Assembly (NCBI GenBank): GCA_007745835.1
Contig: CP036424.1
Span: 1,511,001 to 1,575,000, forward strand
From: Planctomycetes bacterium MalM25
Lineage (GTDB): Bacteria > Planctomycetota > Planctomycetia > Pirellulales > Lacipirellulaceae
Reading direction: 5' to 3'
Length of the DNA stretch: 64,000 nt
This document shows, piece by piece, positions 9,360-17,830 of this stretch (positions are counted from its first letter, which is position 1; each line of letters begins with the position of its first letter). The notes under the pieces are model-generated. The model was not told the DNA's origin and did no database searches. It saw only the letters and a program-made list of their open reading frames with translations. A program made the translations under genes and the position numbers.

Positions 9360-12068
9360 ATGGCCAAGAAGAAAGCCGCCGCCGCCGGAACGGGCTCCGC
9401 CCTGGTGATCGTCGAATCGCCCGCCAAGGCGAAGACGATCGGCAAGTACCTGGGCAAGGGGTACATCGTCGAGGCCTCGGTCGGCCACGTCCGCGACCTG
9501 CCTCAGGGCGCCGCCCAGATCCCCGCCAAGTACAAGGGCGAGAAGTGGGCCAGCCTGGGCGTGAACGTCGAGAAGGACTTCGAGCCGATCTACGTGATGT
9601 CGCCGGGCAAGAGCAAGCAGATCAAGCTGCTCAAGGACCAGCTCAAGAAGGCGGACACGCTCTACCTCGCGACGGACGAAGACCGCGAGGGGGAGGCCAT
9701 CAGCTGGCACCTGCTGGAGCTCCTCAAGCCGAAGGTGCCGGTCCACCGCCTGGTGTTCCACGAGATCACGAAGGAGGCGATCCAGGAATCGCTCGAATCG
9801 CCCCGCCAGGTCGATGACGGCCTGGTCAAAGCGCAAGAGACCCGCCGCATCCTCGACCGCCTGTACGGCTACGAGGTCTCGCCGCTGCTGTGGCGGAAGG
9901 TGCGGCCGAAGCTCTCGGCGGGCCGCGTGCAGAGCGTCGCGGTGCGGCTGATCGTCGACCGCGAGCGCGAGCGGATGGCTTTCGTCTCGGCGACGTGGTG
10001 GGACCTGCTCGGCACGTTCTCTAAGAAGGGAGACCCAAAGCAGCGGCTGGAGACGACGATCGTCTCGGTCGATGGCCAGAAGCTCCCCAGCGGTAAGGAC
10101 TTCGATCAGAACACGGGCAAGATCAAGAACGACGCGCTATTGCACCTCGACGAGGCGGGCGCGCGGGCCCTCGTGGAGAAGATCAAGAACGGCACGTTCG
10201 TCGTGAAGAGCGTCGAGGAGAAGCCGTACACGACCAAGCCGTACGCCCCGTTCACGACCAGCACGCTCCAGCAGGAAGCGAACCGCAAGCTCAGCTTCAC
10301 CGCCCGCCGCACGATGCAGGTGGCCCAGTCGCTCTACGAGAACGGGCACATCACCTACATGCGTACCGACTCGACCAACCTGTCGAAGCTGGCGGTCGAA
10401 GAGGCCCGCAAGCTGGTGCGGGGCGAGTACGGCGAGGACTACCTGCCCGCGGAGCCGCGCGTCTACAGCGGCAAGGTGAAGAACGCCCAGGAGGCTCACG
10501 AGGCGATCCGCCCCGCGGGCACGCCGTTCGAGTCGCCGGTCGCGATGAAGTCGAAGCTGAACGACGAGCAGTTCAAGATCTTCGACCTGATCTGGAAGCG
10601 GACGATCGCCAGCCAGATGGAGAACAGCCGCGGCCGCCGGATCGTCGTGCAGATCGAGGGCGAGGGCTGCGTCTTCACCGTCAGCGGCAAGACGATCGAC
10701 TTCCCCGGTTACCTGCGGGCGTACGTCGAGGGCTCGGACGACCCGAACGCCCAGCTGGCCGACCAAGAGAAGTCCCTGCCGAGCGTTGAGGTCGGCGAAC
10801 AGCTCGACGTCCTGGAGATGCTCGCCAAGGACCACACGACGCAGCCCCCCGGGCGGTTCAGCGAAGCGGCGCTCACGAAGGCCTTGGAAGAGAAAGGTAT
10901 CGGCCGGCCGAGCACGTACGCGTCGATCATCGACACGATCCTCTTCCGCAACTACGTCTTCAAGAAGGGCGGGGCGTTGGTCCCCACCTGGGTCGCTTTC
11001 AGCGTGGTGAAACTGCTGGAAGACCATCTCTCCGGGCTGGTCGACTACCAGTTCACCGCCCAGATGGAGGACGATCTCGACGAGATCAGCCGCGGCGAGC
11101 GCGACAACCTCGACTACCTGAAGAGCTTCTACTTCGGCAACGGCAAGCCGGGCCTCAAGCAGCAGCTCGAGAATAAAGTCGATGAGATCGACGCCCGCTC
11201 GATCAGCCGGATCTCGCTCGGCAAGGCGGACGATGGCGACGAGGTCTTCGTCCGCGTCGGCCGTTACTCGCCCTTTGTCGAGAAGGGGGAGAAGACCGCC
11301 TCGCTGCCCGACGAGCTGCCGCCCGACGAGGTGAAGCTTGGCTACGCCCTCGACCTGCTCGCCCAGGCGGAGAAGGCCGAGGAGCCGCTCGGCATGCACC
11401 CGGAGAATGGCAAGCCGGTCTACCTGAAGGTCGGCCGCTTCGGCCCCTACATCATGCTCGGCTCGCCCGAGGATGAGGAGAAGCCGAAGAACGCGTCGCT
11501 GCTCAAGGGGATGAGCCCCGACGACATCGACCTAGAGACCGCGCTCAAGCTGCTCAGCCTGCCTCGCGAGCTGGGCGTTCACCCGAAGCTCGAGGGGACG
11601 ATCCACGCGTACAACGGCCGCTACGGCCCCTACGTGAAGTGCGACAAAGAGACCCGTTCGTTGCCCGCCGACGTGTCGCCGCTCGACGTGACGCTCGAGC
11701 AGGCGATCGAGCTCTTGAACCAGCCGAAGCAGCGTGGTCGCGCCGCCGCGAAGCCGCCGCTCAAGGTCTTCGAGGAGAAGTCGCCGATCACCGAAGGCGT
11801 GGTCCAGGTGATGGACGGCCGCTACGGGCCCTACGTGACCGACGGCGAGACGAACGCCTCGCTGCCGAAGGGGGGCTCGCCCGAGGAGCTCAGCTTCCAG
11901 GACGCCCTCGACCTGCTGGCCGCCCGCGCGGCCGCCGGCGGATCGAAGAAGAAGAAGAAAAAGGCGGCCAAAAAGAAGACGACCAAGAAGAAGGCCGCAA
12001 AGAAGAAGACGACCAAGAAAAAGACCGCCAAAGGCGCCAAGAAACGGGCGACCAAGAAGGCGGACTAG
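9360..12068 (+). CDS. topA: DNA topoisomerase I (TopA) with lysine-rich tail
   Basis: This 902-residue type IA topoisomerase relaxes negative supercoils through a tyrosyl-DNA intermediate. The TOPRIM domain is at the N-terminus (VIVESPAKAKTIGKYLG; acidic triad in ATDEDREGEA), and the active-site tyrosine is Y333 in ITYMRTDSTNLS. After the core, at least three topoisomerase C-terminal repeats (each with a 'GRYGPY' or 'GRFGPY' motif) replace the classical four-cysteine zinc fingers. The last 40 residues are almost all Lys, Ala and Thr in KKTTKKKAAKKK-type repeats, resembling a histone H1 tail. A lysine tail is known to aid DNA binding and processivity in some actinobacterial and other TopA proteins; here that is inference. 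The ATG at 9360 opens MAKKKAAAAG, also basic. Confidence 0.97.
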   Translation: MAKKKAAAAGTGSALVIVESPAKAKTIGKYLGKGYIVEASVGHVRDLPQGAAQIPAKYKGEKWASLGVNVEKDFEPIYVMSPGKSKQIKLLKDQLKKADTLYLATDEDREGEAISWHLLELLKPKVPVHRLVFHEITKEAIQESLESPRQVDDGLVKAQETRRILDRLYGYEVSPLLWRKVRPKLSAGRVQSVAVRLIVDRERERMAFVSATWWDLLGTFSKKGDPKQRLETTIVSVDGQKLPSGKDFDQNTGKIKNDALLHLDEAGARALVEKIKNGTFVVKSVEEKPYTTKPYAPFTTSTLQQEANRKLSFTARRTMQVAQSLYENGHITYMRTDSTNLSKLAVEEARKLVRGEYGEDYLPAEPRVYSGKVKNAQEAHEAIRPAGTPFESPVAMKSKLNDEQFKIFDLIWKRTIASQMENSRGRRIVVQIEGEGCVFTVSGKTIDFPGYLRAYVEGSDDPNAQLADQEKSLPSVEVGEQLDVLEMLAKDHTTQPPGRFSEAALTKALEEKGIGRPSTYASIIDTILFRNYVFKKGGALVPTWVAFSVVKLLEDHLSGLVDYQFTAQMEDDLDEISRGERDNLDYLKSFYFGNGKPGLKQQLENKVDEIDARSISRISLGKADDGDEVFVRVGRYSPFVEKGEKTASLPDELPPDEVKLGYALDLLAQAEKAEEPLGMHPENGKPVYLKVGRFGPYIMLGSPEDEEKPKNASLLKGMSPDDIDLETALKLLSLPRELGVHPKLEGTIHAYNGRYGPYVKCDKETRSLPADVSPLDVTLEQAIELLNQPKQRGRAAAKPPLKVFEEKSPITEGVVQVMDGRYGPYVTDGETNASLPKGGSPEELSFQDALDLLAARAAAGGSKKKKKKAAKKKTTKKKAAKKKTTKKKTAKGAKKRATKKAD

Positions 12069-12145
12069 CCCGGCCCCCCGAATCCGGGAGCCGGGCCAAT
12101 CGCGAAGCCGAGTCAGTCACGAATCCAGGTCGTCGTAGCGTGCGG

Positions 12146-12676
12146 TTAGGCGGCCGCCATCGCCCGGGTTTTCTCCCCCGCTTGGCGGCGACGCCGCTTG
12201 CAAGCGAAGAGCAGGCTCAGGCCCATCGCGTGGGCCACCAGCAGCAGCGGCACGATCAGCGCCGGGATCCAGACGGTCGCGCCCATGTCCGCGGGGGCGT
12301 CGTGGAGGGTGCCCAGGCTGACCGCGTAGGTTAGGTCCGCGAGGCCGAAGGCGTGCGCCACGCCGGCCACCGAGTAGCCGCTCGCCCAGCTACGCCGCAC
12401 GGCGATCACCGCCAGCCAGGCGAGCAACGCCGCCACCACATCGCCCCCCGCAGCGGCCACGGCGAATTCAGGGGGGAGGGCGTTCTGGGTTGCTCCCTCG
12501 TACAGGAACAGCAGGCCGACAAAGCGGGCCGTGTGCGGCAACAGCAGCAGGGTCATTGCGTCACGGGCCGGCAGCTTTTTTAAAGCGGGCCACACGAACC
12601 AGGCGGCGGCGCACGCCAGGGTCATGGCGTTCGTGACGAGCAGCACCGGCACGGGGTTGTTCATGATTTCCGGCAT
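12146..12676 (-). CDS. Small polytopic membrane protein, function unknown
   Basis: This 176-residue integral membrane protein has about five hydrophobic segments (near residues 8-30, 41-62, 70-92, 99-125 and 132-158) and a basic C-terminus (CKRRRRQAGEKTR). I chose the ATG at 12676 because a good AGGAGAG ribosome-binding site lies 7 bases upstream; a frame extending to 12736 would run through the operator region. It is transcribed divergently from the HxlR-family regulator, and both share the duplicated operator at 12722-12774. It is therefore probably the regulator's target. The segments resemble small DoxX/YphA-like membrane proteins only loosely; no function is assigned. Confidence 0.7.
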   Translation of the reverse strand: MPEIMNNPVPVLLVTNAMTLACAAAWFVWPALKKLPARDAMTLLLLPHTARFVGLLFLYEGATQNALPPEFAVAAAGGDVVAALLAWLAVIAVRRSWASGYSVAGVAHAFGLADLTYAVSLGTLHDAPADMGATVWIPALIVPLLLVAHAMGLSLLFACKRRRRQAGEKTRAMAAA

Positions 12677-12721
12677 GATGGGTCTCTCCTGGGCGGATGG
12701 TAGATCGTGAGGGGGCCTGTT

Positions 12722-12774
12722 GGTTGCAAAGTGCAAGTCACTCTAAGGGGGACGGTTGCGAAATGCAAGTCACT
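12722..12774. promoter_or_regulatory. Duplicated dyad operator in divergent promoter
   Basis: Two 21-bp direct repeats, 12722-12742 and 12754-12774, match at 19 of 21 positions and are offset by 32 bp, close to three helical turns. Each contains an inverted repeat of the form TTGCA-3nt-TGCAA (one mismatch in the second) followed by GTCACT. The pair is centred between the divergent start codons at 12676 and 12821. This is the expected layout for binding by a dimeric winged-helix regulator, most simply the HxlR-family protein encoded next to it. Confidence 0.7.
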
Positions 12775-12820
12775 TTCCTAGAGTGGACTGTTCAAGCACG
12801 CCCTGTTCCGCCGTAGACAC

Positions 12821-13210
12821 ATGGCCAAGAAAGCGACCAAGAAGGCCAAGCCTTCACCGGAACGCCGCTCCGCCTGCCCGATCGCCTGCGCGCTCGACGT
12901 CTTGGGCGATAAGTGGACGCTCTTGGTGGTGCGCGACTTGATGTCGGGGAAGCGGACGTACGGCGAGTTGGCCGATTCGCCCGAATCGATACCGACCAAC
13001 CTGCTGGCCGATCGCCTGAAACGCCTGGTCGCCGCGGGGCTGGCGGACAAACGGGCGTACCAAGACAACCCGCCCCGCTACGAGTACACGCTAACCAAGC
13101 GGGGGCGGGAGCTGTACCCGGTGCTCGACGCGGTGAAAGAGTTCGGGCTCCGAGAGTTCCCCGGCTCCGAGGCCCGCATCGATTTCAGTAAGCAAGCTAA
13201 CAAGAAGTAA
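12821..13210 (+). CDS. HxlR-family winged-helix transcriptional regulator
   Basis: This 129-residue protein carries the HxlR signature CPIACALDVLGDKWTLLVVRDL (residues 19-40), followed by a winged-helix domain (TYGELADSPESIPTNLLADRLKRLVAAGLADK) and the wing strand RYEYTLTKRGREL. HxlR proteins are small dimeric repressors or activators. Several sense electrophiles or redox state through the conserved Cys, here C19, at the start of the motif. The basic N-terminus (MAKKATKKAKPSPERR) is extra. It is divergent from a small membrane-protein gene across the operator pair, so autoregulation is likely. The DinB-family gene 90 bases downstream may be part of the same regulon. Confidence 0.92.
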   Translation: MAKKATKKAKPSPERRSACPIACALDVLGDKWTLLVVRDLMSGKRTYGELADSPESIPTNLLADRLKRLVAAGLADKRAYQDNPPRYEYTLTKRGRELYPVLDAVKEFGLREFPGSEARIDFSKQANKK

Positions 13211-13300
13211 GGCTCACGTTCCTCGGGACGCTTCACCGATCCCCGCGGAAGCGATAACTTGAACACGCGTCCAATAATCTCAACCCGGGAACCCACGGCG

Positions 13301-13795
13301 ATGAACGCGATCCAGGCGATACAGGCATCGGCGGCGACGAGCGATATGGTCCTCAAGAGCTATCTGAGCGACCTGGAAGACGCCGATCTCTTCAAGCGGC
13401 CGCACCCCGAGTGCAACCACCTGGCGTGGCAGCTCGGGCACCTGATCGCTTCGGAGTGCAACTTGGTCGAGGTGATCAAGCCGGGCTCCGCGATCGAGCT
13501 GCCCGAGGGATTCGCCGACAAGCACAGCAAAGAGACCGCCGGCGACAACGACCCGGCGAACTTCGCGACCAAGGAGGAGTACCTCGCCCTCTTCGACAAG
13601 GTGCGGTCCGCCACGAGCGAGACGGTCGCCACGCTCAGCGAGGCCGACCTCGACGCGCCGAACCCGAAGGAAGAATGGCGTGATTTCATGCCGACCGTCG
13701 GTTCGGTCTGCGTGCTCACCGCCAGCCACCCGATGATGCACGCCGGCCAGTTCGTGCCGGTCCGCCGCGAAGCGGGCAAGCCCGTTTTGATGTAA
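13301..13795 (+). CDS. DinB-family protein
   Basis: This 164-residue four-helix-bundle protein of the DinB/YfiT superfamily keeps the usual metal-ligand histidines: one in HLAWQLGHLIASE, in the second helix, and one in SHPMMHAGQF near the C-terminus. Family members bind a divalent metal, and some use low-molecular-weight thiols as co-substrates (for example bacillithiol transferases). No substrate can be inferred here. The ATG at 13301, with GGGA about 10 bases upstream, is preferred over an in-frame TTG at 13259. A strong terminator follows at 13822, so it ends its transcription unit. Confidence 0.85.
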   Translation: MNAIQAIQASAATSDMVLKSYLSDLEDADLFKRPHPECNHLAWQLGHLIASECNLVEVIKPGSAIELPEGFADKHSKETAGDNDPANFATKEEYLALFDKVRSATSETVATLSEADLDAPNPKEEWRDFMPTVGSVCVLTASHPMMHAGQFVPVRREAGKPVLM

Positions 13796-13821
13796 TCCGA
13801 AGACGCACAACGCATTTTCAC

Positions 13822-13856
13822 AACGGGCCCGACGCACGGCGTCGGGCCCGTTTTCG
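13822..13856 (+). terminator. Strong rho-independent terminator
   Basis: A perfect 14-bp stem (13822-13835 pairing with 13839-13852) with a 3-nt ACG loop is followed by TTTTCGTT. It lies 27 bases after the DinB-family stop codon. Confidence 0.9.
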
Positions 13857-13976
13857 TTGTCACGCGGCCAGATGCCGCGTTGAGGGTCGCATCGTCGTCG
13901 CCATCTCAGCGCGTTAGACTACCGGTAGCAGGCGAGCGATCTCGCGATCTCGCCGATCACTCAGGAAGACGCAAGC

Positions 13977-15572
13977 ATGGCTTACCCGATCCGGCTCGAC
14001 ACGTACGGCATTCAGAACGTTAAGGTCCATCGCAATCTGCCGGCGGCGGAACTGTACGAGCACGCCGTGATGTACGACGGCGCTCAGGTGTCGGCGAGCG
14101 GGGCCCTGTGCGTTTATTCGGGCGAGAAGAAGGGCCGCAGCCCGAACGACAAGCGGATCGTCGAGGAGTCGACCAGCCGCGACGACGTTTGGTGGGGACC
14201 GGTCAACCAGCCGCTTTCGATCGGCTCGTTCCAGAAGGTCCGCGCGGGGGCGATCGAGTACCTTAACTCGCGCGACCGGGTCTACGTGGTCGACGCCTTC
14301 GCGGGGTGGAGCCCGAAGGAGCGGATCAAGGTCCGCGTGATCTGCTCGCGGCCGTACCATGCGCTGTTCATGTGGAACATGCTAATCCGCCCTACCCTGG
14401 AGGAAGCGAATCACTTCGGCGAGCCCGACTACGTGATTTTGAATGCCGGCGCCCAGGCCGCGGACCCCTCGATCGACGGCGTCGAGAGCCCGACCAGCGT
14501 CGCCCTGAACTTCGCGCTCGGCGAGTTCGTGATCCTCGGCACCGAGTACGCCGGGGAGATGAAGAAGGGCGTCTTCACGATCATGAACTACCTGCTGCCC
14601 AAGAAGCGGCTGCTGTCGATGCACTGCTCGGCCAACGAGGGGAAGAAGGGAGACGTCTCCCTCTTCTTCGGCCTCTCGGGCACCGGCAAGACGACCCTCT
14701 CGGCCGATCCCAATCGCGATCTCATCGGCGACGACGAGCACGGCTGGGGAGCCGATGGCGTCTTCAACATCGAGGGGGGGTGCTACGCCAAGTGCATCGA
14801 CCTGTCGGCGGAGAGCGAGCCGGAGATCTACGGCGCGATCCGCTTCGGCGCGGTGCTCGAGAACACCGTGCTCGATCCGGCGACCCGCGTCGTCGACTAC
14901 CACGACAGCTCGCTCACCGAGAACACGCGGGCGAGCTACCCGATCGACCACATCCCCAACGCGCAGATCCCCTGCCGCGGCCGTCATCCGCGGAACATCA
15001 TCTTCCTCACGTGCGACGCCTTCGGCGTGCTGCCGCCGGTCAGCCTGCTCACGCCCGAGCAGGCGATGTACCACTTCATCAGCGGCTACACGGCGAAGGT
15101 CGCCGGCACCGAGGTGGGGGTCACCGAGCCGAAGCCGAACTTCTCCGCCTGCTTTGGCGCGCCGTTCTTGGTCTGGCACCCGACCGTCTACGCCGAGTTG
15201 CTCGCCGACAAGATGCGTGAGCACGAAGTGAAGGCCTACCTGGTCAATACCGGCTGGTCGGGCGGGCCGTACGGCGTCGGTTCGCGGATGAGCCTGCACT
15301 ACACCCGCGCCATCATCGATGGCATCCACGACGGCACGATCGCCGAGGCGCCGACCGAGATCGACCCTTTCTTTGGCCTCGAGATGCCGACCGTCTGCGC
15401 CCAGGTGCCCAGCGAGTTGCTCGTGCCGCGCAACGCCTGGGGCGACGGAGCCGCGTACGACGCGACCGCCCAGAAGCTAGCCGGCCTCTTCAGCGAGAAC
15501 TTCCGCCAGTACGAGGACGTCGCCTCCGCGGAGATCGTGGCGGCGGGCCCGAGCGTGGGCGCCGCGGTGTGA
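13977..15572 (+). CDS. pckA: Phosphoenolpyruvate carboxykinase (ATP)
   Basis: This 531-residue enzyme converts oxaloacetate plus ATP to phosphoenolpyruvate, CO2 and ADP, the entry step of gluconeogenesis. The kinase-1a P-loop GLSGTGKTT is at residues 232-240. The PEPCK signature region follows (LIGDDEHGWG, FNIEGGCYAKCIDL), as does the kinase-2 Asp in that stretch. ATP-type rather than GTP-type is clear from the length and these motifs. The start ATG at 13977 is preceded by no strong Shine-Dalgarno sequence. It appears monocistronic: a terminator ends the previous unit and a stem-loop (CCTCCC/GGGAGG, 15601-15619) follows the stop. Confidence 0.97.
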   Translation: MAYPIRLDTYGIQNVKVHRNLPAAELYEHAVMYDGAQVSASGALCVYSGEKKGRSPNDKRIVEESTSRDDVWWGPVNQPLSIGSFQKVRAGAIEYLNSRDRVYVVDAFAGWSPKERIKVRVICSRPYHALFMWNMLIRPTLEEANHFGEPDYVILNAGAQAADPSIDGVESPTSVALNFALGEFVILGTEYAGEMKKGVFTIMNYLLPKKRLLSMHCSANEGKKGDVSLFFGLSGTGKTTLSADPNRDLIGDDEHGWGADGVFNIEGGCYAKCIDLSAESEPEIYGAIRFGAVLENTVLDPATRVVDYHDSSLTENTRASYPIDHIPNAQIPCRGRHPRNIIFLTCDAFGVLPPVSLLTPEQAMYHFISGYTAKVAGTEVGVTEPKPNFSACFGAPFLVWHPTVYAELLADKMREHEVKAYLVNTGWSGGPYGVGSRMSLHYTRAIIDGIHDGTIAEAPTEIDPFFGLEMPTVCAQVPSELLVPRNAWGDGAAYDATAQKLAGLFSENFRQYEDVASAEIVAAGPSVGAAV

Positions 15573-15939
15573 GAACGCGAGTCGCTTGCAGACAAACGAC
15601 CCTCCCGCGGTAGGGGAGGTAGGCTTGCCACGACACGTGCAGCTTGCCCAGACCGCTAGGGCGCCTCCCAAGAAACCGAGAAACTTCCTTGGCGTGCGTG
15701 GGGCCAACTGTGTTACAACGCGATGAAGCCGTCCGCGGTGGTCGCGGAGGGCGCGGAGATCCGCCGGGATACTTTAGCTTGTACGGCCGACAGCGCTGTC
15801 GCCGAGGGGCTCTGGACGCAGGGTCGGTTGGCTTGGCCTGTCGGAGATATCAACCACCATCCCCTTTCTCCGCGTCCCCCGCGCTCACCGCGCGGCCTCT
15901 CTCTCGACGCGGAGTCGATCTGCTAGGATTGCCGCCACG
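15573..15939. other. Intergenic region with a stem-loop
   Basis: This gap follows pckA and precedes coaB. CCTCCC at 15601-15606 pairs with GGGAGG at 15614-15619, a likely transcript end for pckA, and is related in sequence to the CCCTCC/GGGAGG repeats elsewhere in the window. A 67-codon open frame at 15723-15926 has no family resemblance or ribosome-binding site, and I do not call it a gene. The promoter of coaB must lie here but is not evident. Confidence 0.45.
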
Positions 15940-16596
15940 ATGGCGAAGATCCTCATCACCTCCGGCCCGACGCGCCAGCATATCGACGCGGTGCGCTACC
16001 TGACGAACGCCTCGAGCGGGCGGATGGGACGCGGCTTGGCCCGGGCGGCTCTCGAGGCGGGGCACGACGTGGTCGTGGTCTCCGGCCCGGTCGATGTCGA
16101 GTACCCGGACGCCTGCCGGATTGTGCCGGTCGTTTCGACCGAAGAGATGCTCGAAGTCTCCACCGAAGAGTTCGCCGGCTGCGACGGCCTGATCGGCGCC
16201 GCCGCCCCGTGTGACTACCGACCCGTGCGGGTCGAACCCGGGAAAATCGCCAAGACGGGCGAACCGCTCCAGCTGCGGCTTGTCGAAACCGAAGACATCG
16301 TCGCCACGCTGGGCGCCGACAAGCGGGATCGCTGGGTCGTCGGGTTCGCCCTGGAGGCCGAGGACCACCGCCTGCGGGCGCTGGCGAAGCTGGAGCGCAA
16401 GCACTGCGACTTGATCGTCAGCAACGGCGTCGCGGCGATGCACGCCACGGACAACGAGGTCGAGGTCCTCACGCCCGAGGGCGAGGTGGTCGGCCACTTC
16501 GCCGGGCCGAAGGACGAGGTCGCCCGCGGCATCCTGGCGGTGATCGGCGAGCGGCTGATTGATGGCGATCTCCCCTCCCTTTCAGGGAGGGGCTAG
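15940..16596 (+). CDS. coaB: Stand-alone phosphopantothenate-cysteine ligase domain (CoaB)
   Basis: This 218-residue protein matches the CoaB half of bifunctional CoaBC, which joins 4'-phosphopantothenate and cysteine using CTP in coenzyme A synthesis. It shows the nucleotide-binding opening ILITSGPTRQHIDAVRYLTNASSGRMG, the AAPCDYRP motif, KIAKTGE (the usual KIKK region) and the VGFALEAED segment. The CoaC decarboxylase half is absent and should be encoded elsewhere. The last nine residues (DLPSLSGRG) and the TAG stop lie inside the left arm of a dispersed 33-bp inverted repeat that begins at 16572. The natural C-terminus was therefore replaced or extended by repeat insertion. The core fold ends before this, so activity is probably kept. 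Confidence 0.9.
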   Translation: MAKILITSGPTRQHIDAVRYLTNASSGRMGRGLARAALEAGHDVVVVSGPVDVEYPDACRIVPVVSTEEMLEVSTEEFAGCDGLIGAAAPCDYRPVRVEPGKIAKTGEPLQLRLVETEDIVATLGADKRDRWVVGFALEAEDHRLRALAKLERKHCDLIVSNGVAAMHATDNEVEVLTPEGEVVGHFAGPKDEVARGILAVIGERLIDGDLPSLSGRG

Positions 16597-16681
16597 GGGA
16601 GGGTCTCGGCGTCCAGTACCGGAGAGCTTTCCTGTGTTGAACGTTTACACCCTCCCCTAGCCCCTCCCTGAAAGGGAGGGG
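16572..16681. repeat. Perfect 33-bp inverted repeat element, copy A
   Basis: The left arm, 16572-16604, is perfectly complementary to the right arm, 16649-16681, around a 44-nt centre. Each arm is itself a hairpin (a CCCCTCCCT stem, 3-nt loop, AGGGAGGGG). The left arm recurs without a mismatch at 54205-54237. The left arm contains the coaB stop codon. The architecture fits a REP/BIME or miniature element that may also act as a transcript-end signal. Confidence 0.9.
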
Positions 16682-16772
16682 GAACACTTTGCCACCGGGC
16701 GTAGCGACCCGACGGGCGGTGCATTAAGATTTAGCGATTCCGAGGCGTTTTCTAGGCAAAAGAAGAGGGAAG

Positions 16773-17807
16773 ATGATCCGGGTCGCGGTCTACGGCGCCA
16801 GTGGTTACACCGGCTTGGAGCTCCTGAAGCTCCTGGCGCGGCACCCGCACGTCGAGGTGACGGCCCTCACAACCCGTCAGGACGAGTCCCCCCACCTGTC
16901 GGAAGTCCACCCGCAGCTTACGGGCGGGCCCGATCTGCGGCTCGAGAAGCTGTCGATCGAGCAGGTCGCCGAGCGGGCCGACGCCGCCTTCGCCTGCCTG
17001 CCGCACGCGGCGAGCGCCGAGGTCGTGGGGCAGCTGGTTAATCGGGGCCTGAAAGTCGTCGATCTCAGCGCGGACTACCGGCTGACCGACCTGCTGACTT
17101 ACGAGCAGTGGTACCACGTCACGCACCCCGACCCGGCCCGCGTCGGCAAGACGCCCTACGGGCTGCCCGAGCTGTTCCGCGACCAGATCCGTGGCGCCGA
17201 CCTGGTCGCCAACCCGGGCTGCTACCCGACGGCGGCGATCCTGGGGCTCGCGCCGTTGCTCGCCGAGGGGCTGATCGCTCCGCGGGGCGTGGTGATCGAC
17301 GCGAAGAGCGGAGTCACCGGCGCGGGACGCAACCCGAAGCCCGGCCTCCACTTCCCCGAGGCGAACGAGAGCTGCACCGCCTACGGCGTCGGCGCTCATC
17401 GGCACATGCCGGAGATCGACCAGGTGCTGACCACCGCCCACGCCCGCGGTCCGCACGCCGCGGCGGGCGATCCGGTCGAGGTGATCTTCACGCCGCACCT
17501 GGTGCCGATGGACCGGGGCGAGTTGTGCACCTGCTACGCGGCGCCCTTCGCCGACACCTCCGAGTCGACCCTGCGGGCGTGCCTCGACGCGTTCTACGCG
17601 GACGAGCCGTTCGTGCAGGTGGTCGACGCCCCGCCGGCGACAAAGCACGTGGTCGGATCGAACCGCTGCCACGTCTTCGTGAAGAAGGTTCGCAGCCAGG
17701 TGGTCGTCGTCAGCGCGATCGACAACCTGATCAAGGGCGCCAGTGGCGCCGCGGTTCAGAATTTCAACTTGATGCACGGCTTCGAAGAGACCACCGCGTT
17801 GCTGTAA
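16773..17807 (+). CDS. argC: N-acetyl-gamma-glutamyl-phosphate reductase
   Basis: This 344-residue NADPH-dependent dehydrogenase performs the third step of arginine synthesis, reducing N-acetylglutamyl phosphate to the semialdehyde. The Rossmann opening VAVYGASGYTGLELLKLL is at the N-terminus. The catalytic cysteine C150 sits in VANPGCYPTAA, and the HRHMPEIDQ region carries a conserved His. The length is normal. The ATG at 16773 immediately precedes the Rossmann strand. argJ starts 23 bases after the stop, so the two form an operon. Confidence 0.97.
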   Translation: MIRVAVYGASGYTGLELLKLLARHPHVEVTALTTRQDESPHLSEVHPQLTGGPDLRLEKLSIEQVAERADAAFACLPHAASAEVVGQLVNRGLKVVDLSADYRLTDLLTYEQWYHVTHPDPARVGKTPYGLPELFRDQIRGADLVANPGCYPTAAILGLAPLLAEGLIAPRGVVIDAKSGVTGAGRNPKPGLHFPEANESCTAYGVGAHRHMPEIDQVLTTAHARGPHAAAGDPVEVIFTPHLVPMDRGELCTCYAAPFADTSESTLRACLDAFYADEPFVQVVDAPPATKHVVGSNRCHVFVKKVRSQVVVVSAIDNLIKGASGAAVQNFNLMHGFEETTALL

Positions 17808-17830
17808 ACAACTAACCGGAAATCAGGCGG

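Noticed and set aside
12722-12774. A CRISPR array seeded by the 21-bp repeats.
   Set aside because: Only two copies with an 11-base gap occur, in a divergent promoter and with internal dyads, which fits an operator.
15723-15926. A 67-codon open frame between pckA and coaB.
   Set aside because: No ribosome-binding site, domain or composition supports it; treated as intergenic.
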